Positions 36,417-46,530 of a stretch of 64,000 nt of DNA are shown piece by piece (position 1 is the first letter of the stretch; every line of letters begins with the position of its first letter). A model generated the notes under the pieces. The model did not search any database. It saw nothing but the letters and a program-made list of their open reading frames with translations, and was not told the DNA's origin. The stretch is taken from the NCBI RefSeq assembly GCF_021130785.1, contig NC_060215.1, forward strand, positions 70,005,501 through 70,069,500, given 5' to 3'. Both the position numbers and the translations under genes were made by a program. The stretch is from Homalodisca vitripennis. Taxonomy: Eukaryota > Arthropoda > Insecta > Hemiptera > Cicadellidae.

Positions 36417-37786
36417 CTGTAAGAAAACAATTCAGTCTATTAAAATTGGTTAAATTTACGTTATTAAGAAACCACAATATGTTATAGTAATACTTATACT
36501 TATTAGCAAATAGTGTTAACTTTTTTCATACTAAACATAATAATACACTTAAATGAACGATTAATGCACTTAAGTTACAGGACTATTTTTATCAGCATTC
36601 TTTTACCATGATATTTTATGTGGAAGCTGCCAAACTCCTCTACATGGTAACTATGTTCCTCTTCGTCCTATTCAGTATCAGTATTCATACTTTAATAGCA
36701 TAATGAGGTGACACCTTATCCCATTAAAACCAAACTGTATTATAATTTTGATGTAACAAAATATGTCAAGTCGGTAAATTGGTATTCCTCAACAAATTAA
36801 CTCATAAGAATCCTTTATCAAATTTCTTCTCATTAAAAAATATCCGATATTATGATTGCCCACTATACCAGCCATCATATTAACTTTTCGGTGCATCTAA
36901 GTACGGCTCTCTATCGTCCAATGAACTTTCTTTTTACTCCAATAGTTACAGTTAACATTCTCGGTAATGTAAATGAAGCTTTGTCTGAGAATATAATTTG
37001 CTAAGAAATGTTGTCCTTCAATAAACCTCCTCGTATGACTCATAATTATTTCACAAAATTCTACTTCTGTTAAAATTGACTTATAAAAGTCTCTGAAACA
37101 ATGTTACGTTATATTTTTCCTTGAGTTAATTGTACGGAATTGAGCAAAATTACTTTAATCAATATTAAGATAAGATTATTGCATGCAAACAAGCTTTCAA
37201 TCTGATTTAAAGAAGTGTTAACAATTTCTCTTTGAAGTCTCAAATGACCATAATAAAAAAATAAATAAAATTTAATAATTATTGTTGAACATAAATTAAT
37301 TATTTGATTCAATAAGAAGCTGGTATTTATTTTTTCCAATGAAAAATAAATAAAAAAATAATAAACACTGCATCATCACACCATGTGCAGCATCATGGCA
37401 ATGACGTGGCATGGTCTGATGAAACTGCTACCAGATCTCTCACCAGTCCCACTTTTTCTCATACCAATCACTGTACAGTACGACCTACTTTGGAGATGTG
37501 CTCATAATATAACATTTAACTTAAATGTTCTCTTAACACTGACAATGATATAAGTAAGGACTATTTTATAGGTTAAATAAAACAATCTTAGTACTGTTGC
37601 TTGAATAATGGTATGTGTAAAACATAAGTTGTTTATTAACGTTCCATAATATTTTAACTGTCTAAATTTTTTGATCAAGCCATTTTTTAATTCGTCCTAA
37701 GTTTTAGTTTGAAGTGACCTAATGAGAAGAAGCCTTCTGTATATTAAAGTCTTAACTAATGAAACAATTGAAATTGAAGTACTTAC
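36417..37786. other. Plexin intron 1
   Basis: 1.4 kb of AT-rich sequence between exons 1 and 2. I see no element, repeat or coding stretch that I can support. Confidence 0.6.
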
Positions 37787-38944
37787 ACCAGCTGTGGGAC
37801 AATTGCCATCAAGAATCATGCCAGAAATGTAGCCCATGTTTCTGTATTTTGTACTACCATTAAAACACATGTGAATATTTTCATTGAACTTTGCTTCTAT
37901 TTCCTGTAAACTGTAAATACAAACAGCTGACTTAGGGAGAGGGTCACTAGTGATGGTACGGCTGGGGGAAAATGTGCCAACAAGAATATGATCTCCTGGA
38001 TCAATCCCGAGGGAGAGAGCTATGTCATCGCTTGACACAGACACCTTGGCATCTTGGATGAGGTTAAAGTTAGTAACTGTGTTTTCCTCCTTGACAACAC
38101 ACTGCAAAGTCACCTCGGTATAACTGTCATAGTTTGCATCATTTATACACACTCTTGCGAGTCGTGTCACATAGCCCATCTCTTCTTGTCCTGGCAGGTG
38201 TGATTGCTTCTGAACTATTACAAAATAGGCAAACTCACTTGAATTGAAACCATAAATATATTTGACAAGAAAATGGTCTCTGTACTTAACATCTATCCAC
38301 AGTAGAGACTGTTTTGAAAAAGAATATTCTGCAATATCTAAACTATAAAGGCTTCTACTAGCAATTGCTGGAACATCATGACGAAAATCCCCATTGTTGG
38401 TGAAGGTTGTTCCGACATAAAGAACATTTGAACGACCCCACTGGTTATAATTTTCTGGGCCAATGAAAGCGTAGGTAGAGGCAGTTTCATCATTAGCTGC
38501 TATGCCCATTGGTATGAACTGACTTTGAAGAGAAATGTTGGATAATTTGAATTTTTCACAGGCTCCTTGTGAAACAGATCCACAAGCTACCAATGTTCTT
38601 GAGTCAGGGTCAATAACCAGCAACTTATTGACATTGTTAGTTAAGGAGCGTTCCATATCATCTGAACTGCAACCTCTAGCATGACAAAGTGCACTGTCTT
38701 CTTTGGGTCCAGTGACGACACATTCCTCCAGGTTGAGATCAGAGTCCAGCTGAGCCAGACGGTTGGTCCCACCCACATACACCTTCCCTGTAGAGCGATC
38801 GATGACCAGGTGCTGCAAGCGCTTGATATGTGCCATCGAGCAGTTGCCTGCGCCTGCCACCGGGAAGTGGGCTACCACAGGAGAACTGCCACGGGCCACC
38901 AGTACCAGTGCAGACAGGGCTACCGCAAAGATCAGCACGCCCAT
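37787..38944 (-). CDS. PlexB: PlexB exon 1 (signal peptide and most of sema)
   Basis: 1158 nt, 386 codons. The start at 38944 has a strong context (A at -3, G at +4) and gives MGVLIFAVALSALVLVARGS, a clean signal peptide; the open frame continues 16 codons upstream but without another ATG. Sema motifs follow: VGGTNRLAQLDSDL, VTGPKEDSALCHARGCSSDD, NNVNKLLVIDPDS, VACGSVSQGACEKF, NVLYVGTTFTNNGDFRHDV, VPAIASRSL, KYRDHFLVKYIYGFNSSEF, VTRLARVCINDANYDSYTEV. The exon ends NCPTAG at donor GT/GTAAGT, phase 0. The large single exon carries about 350 residues of the propeller that contacts semaphorin. Upstream noncoding exons cannot be seen. Confidence 0.93.
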
Positions 38945-39003
38945 TCTGTGCCCTCCCCGTCGCCACACGTGGTGATGCCAGTACGCCACCACCTGCCAAC
39001 CAT
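38932..39003 (-). promoter_or_regulatory. Upstream ORF overlapping the PlexB start
   Basis: An ATG at 39003 opens a 23-codon frame (MVGRWWRTGITTCGDG...) that ends at 38932, 10 bases past the start codon's first base and in another frame. If the transcript includes it, ribosomes initiating there would pass the plexin start. An AG at 38993-38994 (TTGGCAG) could instead be a 5' UTR splice acceptor that removes this ATG, but its pyrimidine tract is poor. Confidence 0.35.
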
Positions 39004-39160
39004 TGACAATTTTAAGTATAAATAAAGATTTATCATTTATCCACTTCCAAATCTTGTGACTGCCAACTATACAGTACTTATAGGTAATTACTTATCAACA
39101 TACATTTATAACACTTTAACTTTAGCATCTTAGATTGAAATCAAATGTGGACGAAATGTA

Positions 39161-39163
<3 letters not shown>

Positions 39164-39215
<52 letters not shown>
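39164..39215. repeat. (TA)n microsatellite, 52 bp
   Basis: Pure alternating TA, about 220 bp upstream of the plexin start codon. Confidence 0.97.
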
Positions 39216-39220
<5 letters not shown>

Positions 39221-39767
39221 TAGAAAACTTACTTATTAATCAAAATAAATCACTTTTTCAATACAGCAGCTTTAAAAAAAAAATTAAAGCAAAACATAGA
39301 ACACAATACAGAATAAAAGGAAATATTACTGTACAAAAGCAAATTTTGAATTTTCATCAAATACTTTTTTTAAATTACACTACATCAAAACATCTAAAAC
39401 AATTACTACACAGAATTAAGTTTACAAATTTGTTTTCATTGAGATTTAAAAATTTCAATAGGGAATCATGACATTCTGCTATATTTAGAATATGAATTAC
39501 ACGATGTTTTGTTGTTAAAACTGGGTTATAAAACATACAATCAATAAAAATGCACTAATGGAATAATATTATTTTTTTATGTTTCACATTAAATTTAAGG
39601 TAGTCAATATATAACTAACAACAAAACCATTTTGAAAGATAATCACGACAATAAATCTATATTTATAATTCCAGAATTGTGAGTGATGAAGGAAGGCTCA
39701 CAATTATTCTATCAATGAAACACTTGATTGTGTACATTCTACCAGCTTCTTCTTATTGGAATAAAAT

Positions 39768-39854
39768 ACTTAATTTATGAACAACAATAGTTATGAAATT
39801 TTATTTTTGTAATAAAATTTCATAATTATTGGAGTGTTTGTTCATAAATTAAGT
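39768..39854. repeat. Foldback repeat (hairpin)
   Basis: ACTTAATTTATGAACAA at the left pairs with TTGTTCATAAATTAAGT at the right; an inner TAGTTATGAAATTTTA pairs with TAAAATTTCATAATTA. A small insertion (GGAGTGT) interrupts one arm. Arms of about 37-42 bp with a 9-base loop. It may be a small MITE or a transcribed hairpin. Confidence 0.85.
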
Positions 39855-40954
39855 AATTGATTATGTTTCACAAAAAAAACCAAAAGAAAACCCATACTCT
39901 GTCGAGATATTGATGACCTTCAGAAAGCAACTGAATCTACTGACATGGAAGGTATACTTAAGGCCACAAACTATGTGTTTTCTGAAATATGAAATAGTCA
40001 CTGCTGTAGAGTTTGTGTGTCACAGCTCCGGCAAGAGATTACAGCAAGAATTTACCAGAATACAAGCCAGGTATAAAGAACTCAACTTATCCATAATACA
40101 GGATGAGGTAGAGGTATAAAGGCTGAACCAAGAAACGTACCTTCTTTGATCCCACAAAAATCTTCATATTTCGACCACAAAGAATTTAGGAAAATAATTT
40201 AAGCACCCAAAAATACCCCAAAATGACACTTTTGGTGGGTAGGTATTAATTTAAAAAATGTTTGAATGTAAAGGTAGGTTGAGCCATCATTTCAAATGTC
40301 TCAATTCACTGATTATTACAATAATAATTCATTAATTCTGGTTATTATTTACAGGGTGGACCAAAATGTCACAGTTGTACGGTATCACAGTTTTCTAAAA
40401 ATATGTTACAGTAGTCACTTTCCCGCACATTTTCAATTTTTTTTTTAATAATGTAAATGTAGGATTATTTGTAACTCGTAAATCCTAAAGAATTCATATA
40501 GCAAAGGTATGACTTTCATTACACCTACCAATAGCTCTTAAAAAACTAAAAATTGTTGTACCTAAAGTTTGGCTTTATCTTGAGAAATGGTGCCAAAAAT
40601 ACTAATCAAACATAATACACAAAAAATCATGAAAATGTTTGAATATCTTCAAACAAACATGGCTCCAAATTCCAGGAGTCAAGTCTGTGACAGCGTCAGA
40701 TTTCACACACTGCACTAAGAGGAAGGTGAACTGTCAGAGCTAAACTCAAAATTCACACTAAGCGTAGCTTGTAATAGAAACAGGTAAACAAATGACTGCT
40801 AGCTGCTCTAACAGTAATTCCACAATTATCAATAGTGAACTTAAGAGCCGGCTGTAGTAAAATGACCTTGAGATTTTTTCCTATAAGAACAGTGTTAAAC
40901 TTCATATAGTTTAATGCCCTTATTGTTGAATGCTGTGTTATTGGCAATGTCTCA

Positions 40955-41133
40955 TTTTAAAGATATAATTAATATGCATCCAAAAACTTTTTAGTCTGTT
41001 TTGTAAAGTTTGTATTTTTAGAATATTTGAACAATGATGTACACAAGAATGTCTTAGATTTTTTTCTGAATAACTGATAAAATTACGTAAAAACTAAGAA
41101 GCTTTTGGATGTTTATTATTTATATCTTTAAAA
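40955..41133. mobile_element. Hairpin MITE-like element, 179 bp
   Basis: 43-bp inverted arms at 40955-40997 and 41091-41133 (TTTTAAAGATATAATTAATA against its partner TTTTAAAGATATAAATAATA, and on through CATCCAAAA and CTTTTTAG). About 36 of 43 positions match, around a 93-bp centre. No target duplication can be fixed in this AT-rich setting. Confidence 0.7.
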
Positions 41134-44100
41134 TTACATATTTTTGGTACTGGAGCATTCAAAGTTAGAAATGCACTCCAGAAAATATCACTTTTCAAAT
41201 CAAAAACTGAATATGTATAGAGATATAACTGAAATAAATCCTATTGTTACATCAAAAGCTGTGTAAAGACTGAGTTTTGTTCAATTTTTGAAAGTAATAA
41301 TGAATACTATTGTAACACAATTGTTTCTTTTCAAAGCAGTTTGTTTATTCCACAAATTTGTTTAAAGACAAAAAGTCATTTTCATATACCATCTCCCAAA
41401 TGGATGAAATTTAAACTCATTAATACAAATAAACACAGATGGATGTTCATATTTCTGAGTAGTACTTGGAAACAGATTTATAACTAGTGATGTTGGCCAG
41501 GTAAATCCAGTGGAAGGTAAGTATAAATGTGGTATTTACTAATGGTTATTTAACCCTCCTACTGGTCAGCAACGCAATTTGAGTTCCTCCAGGTTTACTC
41601 AGTAATGGACAGTGACTCATTTTGAGTGCTGTGTCATCTTTGCTTCTCTGAGATATTTAACCATAAAACTAAGCTTTAACACTGATAAAAATTCTACCCA
41701 AAAATCTACTCAATGAATTAAACTAACCCTTGGTATTGAAATTTCCGATAAACCTCATCACTTGACTTAGCAACTTAAAAACTAGTCTCATAGTTAGCTC
41801 CTACCTATACTTCCAGGTATCATACTGAAGGGAATTTTTGTTTAGTGAGAATGAAACTTTCACAACTGAAAAGAGCAGCTCTTTTTAAACAATAATTTTT
41901 TTGTTAAATGCTAGGCATATAAAAAAACTGGTTGCCTAGTGACCGCACATGCGTTTCTTTACAATGGCAAACAAATAAAATCTTGTGATATTTGTTTTGA
42001 GAAATCAAAACCGTTTGGATAAGTTTTTTAGGGCAAAACTAATATATTTTGAAACTAGAAGAATTACAATTTTGATTTAGCAGTCTGTGAGTTTTGTTTG
42101 CTACCGTTGGCCTCAACTCCAGATGATGTAACGTGTGCGTTGTTACTGTGATCATCAGTTATTACAAATGCTGAAAATGCTGATTGAACAGATACATAGT
42201 GTGTTCAAAAAGACTATTTGTTTAAACAGTGAAAATTACTTGGTGATTTATATTCTTGTGCTTTTCATTTAATATGACTATTTTATACAAAAACGTGACC
42301 ATTGTGAATAGAAAATGTTAAGTATTGTGTTGTGTTTTGTTGTACATAAAAAAATTATTTTGAATGACCCTTTATTCTGGTGAGAATTAACGTTTACAAA
42401 AATATATTATACATCAATACAAAGCTTTATTACTACACTCTAGACAAAATTCTTGAATTTACACACAAAAATACTAACTTAAATGGAACACAAATTTTAC
42501 AAAAGTTTTTATCTAGCCTATTTGAAATTCCACATATTTTTTATTTTTAAATGTTTAAAAAGACTTCTATTAATTTGTATTTCCTTAGTAGAACATCTGT
42601 TTGAGATTACTATGATATAACATTTGTTGGGATTGTATGTATAGCAATATTTTATTTTGACCTATCAATAAACCATTGCATTTTTGGTTAATTAGCAACT
42701 TTAATAATACGTGCATGTTTTATATGGTGTTTCATATATTATTTTTGGATAATAAATTCTACGTATTTTGGGTTTCAAAAGATATTCGGTACACTTCTAA
42801 AGAACTTGATATGTTTAGTTTTGCACTAAAATTGCACAGCAACCACAAGTTTTTGTATTTTTAAATTGTAATAATTTTTCTAGTACAATATTCAACTCTA
42901 TATAATTTGGCCAACGTACATAAACTAAAAGTGTTCATTTTCATAAGCAAATGTATATTTTATAGCAGTTTAGACAAATTCCTAGTAAATCGACCACCAT
43001 GGTTTGCTAATATAGAAGTTACTATAAGACCAGTTTGCCTATACTATCACTCAAAGAGCTAGAAAAATGTATTTCTGTCTCCCTATCGTCACATCATTAT
43101 AGAACATTACAATTACAATATAAAAATTTGTATAAAATTATACACACAACAGATGGAATAAAAATATTATATTGTAAAAATAACTTGTATAAAAAGAACC
43201 ACAGCTACTTCGTAACCAATAACTTGTGATAGCAACCTTACAGTTAATAGGAAAAAAATATCTATTCTATTTTAATAATTTACAGAGAATCATTTAAGAC
43301 AAATGAGATGTTTTGTCCACAACTTTTAGTATCTCAGTGACAACTAAAATAGAACTGGAATCGGCTGTTAACTGACTTTCCTCTCCATATAGTCAAATTA
43401 TAAATCATATAGCGTTCTGAATGAAGTTGCTTGAGAGAAATTCCTTATCGGATGAGGAATCATCGCCATTCCAAATCTGTTAAATTATATTTTTTATTTA
43501 ATGTGATTAATTGAACACATAAAATATTATAACTGATAATAAAACAGGTGGCATCTATCTACAACTAATAATGACAATTGTTCATATTAATTTGAAAATT
43601 TAGTAGTTTTGACAACTTTTAATCATTTTGTATCCTATTTTTATATTAGTGTTGTTTATTTAAATATTGTATAATTTAGTTTGTTTACAAACGAACTGAT
43701 CTTCAGAAATATTGTACATCTGATGCCATAGATTACCCAGTTTTCAGCACTCTTCATGCCTAAAAAAGCAAATACTGTATAACATATGTGCCTCGTCCAA
43801 ATTTTGTATTCTAAACTGTTTTGTCAGAAAATGTAGATTGCTTCTGGCATAAATTTTAATTTGCTGCATTCCATTAATGTTAGAAAACACAATTAATTAG
43901 AGTTAAGATAAAATTTGTGTGTAGACCTACTCTGAATAACACATTATGGCAACGGAGATGGTATCAAACAACAGTGGAAAATTTTGTTTTATGTGGAGGA
44001 AAATAGGTAGGTGAGGAAAACATTTTTATTTTTTTAACATCAGATATAAAAAGTGAGTCTGCTACAATTATAAAGTTTTTTTGCCCAGGTTATTTTCGAC

Positions 44101-44167
44101 AGAAGAAAGTTACAGCCAATCAACAGTATTTTATGAAAGTAATACTTATATTTGTTTATTTAGAATC

Positions 44168-44240
44168 AAAGAGGGAATGGAATTCACTTTACATTGCTTG
44201 TGATGCAATACACTCACCACTGAGCCACCCAGACAGCCTA
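44168..44240 (-). mobile_element. tRNA-derived SINE or tRNA pseudogene
   Basis: Read on the minus strand: GTCTGGGTGGCTCAGTGGTG contains an A-box-like TGGCTCAGTGG. About 33 bases later AGTGAATTCCATTCCC is a worn B-box position. The sequence cannot fold as a full tRNA with the usual anticodon arm, so a SINE head is more likely than a gene. Conservation of GTGGTGAGTGTATTGC suggests it may recur in the genome. Confidence 0.5.
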
Positions 44241-46347
44241 AGGGCCTTAATTTGTAAACTCTTACAAATTTTACTGTAATAAATGTGTATATGTGTATTT
44301 ATTACTATAAATATAATCGTTTCGAATTTGTCCAGAGTGGTATTATTACCTTAAAAATAAATTTTTATAACTTATAGTTTTATTATGTAGTCCTAAGAAA
44401 GCGAACTAAAACAATAAAGATAAACAATTTAGGTGAATTCATAGTTAGTTAAGATTCAAAATGTAAACATTTTTAAACATTAAACTTACATTTTGTTTTG
44501 TATTGGATAATATATTGTTTCAAAAATAAATTTAACTATCTATGACATGACCGCAAATAACAAAGTTATAAATTATTATGTAAATGTAACAGTACAAAGT
44601 TTTAAATGAACTGAATGTTTGAAGACATGCTAATATTATTGCCTAACACTGGTATCACATAGCCTAGTCAACAAAATGTCTCACATACAGAGTATTAAGT
44701 GACAGAAAGTTCATGAAAAGGTTATGAATAGTGTAATGAGGATTTTTGAGGAGAACTGGCTGCACCGGAAGCAATTTCTTTGATAATCCTGTTTAAACCA
44801 AATAAAAATGGGCCTTAACTTCTGCAAAGAATCTGGATATTTCTGATCCATAAAAATCTAACATCCAAGTACTTAAAATCGAATTACTAATTATTCTTAT
44901 AAGGATATGTTAAAAATTTCACAGATGCTACGACAATTCTTATTTATCTCTTCAGAGCTTTTATTTAAACAGCTAGTACTATTTTTATATATATATATAT
45001 ATATAGTAGTCATATAGTAGTATAGCACTGAAAAAATTAAACTAATCTGTATTCCTGTCATTTGAAATAGCTCTGCTTTATTTCTATATATTCTTGAAAT
45101 ATCTTTTTAAAATACATAAACCTAATAGTGGTTAATGTACAAGTGAATATAAGGATACAATTTCAGTAAAAATACACAATATTGTATCAAAAGGAAACAT
45201 AGAAATGACCTTTGCACATGATTTTAAATGGGATTATATCCTTTAAATGCTTAAAATTTGGACACATTCTGGTATCATATGAATGTTTAGCTAAGCCAGT
45301 GTCTGGTTACTAAAAATTAACTTTTAGATATACCTAGAATTTTCTTAGTTACAATACTAACTTATCTCTCTCCACAATAAGGCCAATCTATTCTATGTAG
45401 GTATGTAAAATATTTGCAACAAATTGGCCAACGCTAGATCTAGGCTTAGTCTTATACTTAAACGTAATCCACTGTGTTAACTTAAAACATAACGTCAACT
45501 AACAGGTTTTTTAAACTCTGGGACTGGCAGTTGTTTGATTTTGAACCACAAAGACCGCCACCATAATGGCAGTGGTTAAATTCCAATGTCATGGCGCCGT
45601 AAAACGATTAATTAAGTTGTTATAGTATTAAAAATAATGAGGTACTACTGGAATCACGAAGAGTTGTTAGCTAAATTATTTTTGGTTGTCGTTCAATTCT
45701 CACTTGTGAACACCTGTTTGTGTTTACTGTTAGTCAGTTAGAATGACGTTTCTCTAGAGTTGTTCTTGTTTGCTTTGAGTGTGCATTCATCACGATTTTG
45801 ATTGACTTAAAACTAAACTTATCTGTAGCAAAACAGGTGAAATACTGTAAAATAATATAGTTTGATTGTGTAAGTGACATAAATATGTAAAAGTTAATTT
45901 TACTTCAATTTCACATTAGCTTTAAAGTGTTTACCAGTAGTTGTATGGTGTATTAGATTAACTCGCTAGCCTATGTTTTGAACCAATATGATGTAAATAA
46001 TTTGTTTGTAAAGCGTGTGTGTTGTGTTTGGCGTGGGGTAGTTGTTTATTGCATGATGGAAAGTTTTAGAAACAGACCAAGTGAATTATGGTATTTGCAA
46101 AAATTGGTTACAGTAGTGACAATGAATGATTCTGGCAGTGACATGGATTGTCTTTTTAATAATCTGCTACCTGATTACGAAAGCTTTTTATATTTTTCCT
46201 CTGTTTAACCATTTTCTTCAATCATACTTTGAATCTCATGACTCTAGATCAAACAAAAAGCCAAGGCCTGTACAACAAATTCCTAGATCTGAATCAGAAG
46301 CTAATGTATGTTTACTTTTCCCTAATCTTTTACCACTACCAGAAATA

Positions 46348-46530
46348 TTGACAAGCGCGATCGCTTTGGGGCTGATGTTAGGGCTTTCTGCTGTGGCCTC
46401 GGCGGGAGTGACGGTTCGTGGTTCTTGCAGTTGCACTTAAGGTAACTGCATGTAAGCTGAATGAATGGAGAATGAAAGCCGATAAGGGTAGTATAATTTT
46501 ATTAGTTGCCTATTGTATTAAAGAGTTTTT
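46348..46530 (+). mobile_element. LINE 3' end (same family as 31450-31626)
   Basis: TTGACAAGCGCGATCGCTTT and GGTAACTGCATGTAAGCTGA, followed by TATAATTTTATTAGTTGCCT, match the reverse complement of 31626-31450 at roughly 85% by eye. Only the last C-terminal codons and the 3' UTR remain, a strongly 5'-truncated insertion. Immediately upstream (46103-46330) are short acidic open stretches (MNDSGSDMDCLFNNLLPDYE) that I cannot assign. Confidence 0.85.

Larger units (their letters stand above)
2490..38944 (-). other. PlexB: Plexin B-like gene, 5' part (13 coding exons, ectodomain)
   Basis: Plexins are single-pass membrane receptors for semaphorins; the extracellular sema, PSI and IPT domains bind ligand and an intracellular GAP domain signals to small GTPases. 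The 13 exons listed separately splice with GT-AG sites into 3702 nt without a stop (1234 codons). Order: signal peptide (1-20), sema (about 30-490), PSI1 (about 496-540), IPT-like spacer, PSI2 (about 635-675), spacer, PSI3 (about 800-845), IPT1-4 (854-1234). I prefer Plexin B to Plexin A because the sema segment with KYRDHFL and YIYGFNSSEFAYFV fits the insect B type as I remember it; the A type has a different stretch there. The frame is still open at the last exon, and the transmembrane and GAP exons must lie beyond position 1. The plexin call is very sure, the B subtype likely. Confidence 0.88.
39004..46347. other. 5' flank of the plexin gene, no gene found
   Basis: 7.3 kb of AT-rich sequence, likely including the plexin promoter and any untranslated first exon, which I cannot place. 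It holds a TA microsatellite (39164-39215), two hairpin repeats (39768-39854 and 40955-41133) and a tRNA-like SINE (44168-44240). At 41553-41556 TTAA followed by CCCTCCTACTGG could be another TTAA-type end without a visible partner. At 40354-40373 ACAGGGTGGACCAAAATGTC resembles a DNA-transposon end. Around 42985-43060 a worn LINE linker is possible (NRPPWFANIE). Confidence 0.5.

Noticed and set aside
38739..38999. Other frames over the plexin first exon, on both strands (86 and 114 residues)
   Set aside because: They are shadows caused by the GC-richer start of exon 1; the plexin frame explains the sequence fully.
41553..41600. TTAA followed by CCCTCCTACTGG as another piggyBac-like left end
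   Set aside because: No inverted partner with TTAA was found within several kb.
45571..45633. Short frame beginning MAVVKFQCHG after a good CCACCATAATGG context
   Set aside because: It is only about 19 codons long with no splice site or conservation to support it.
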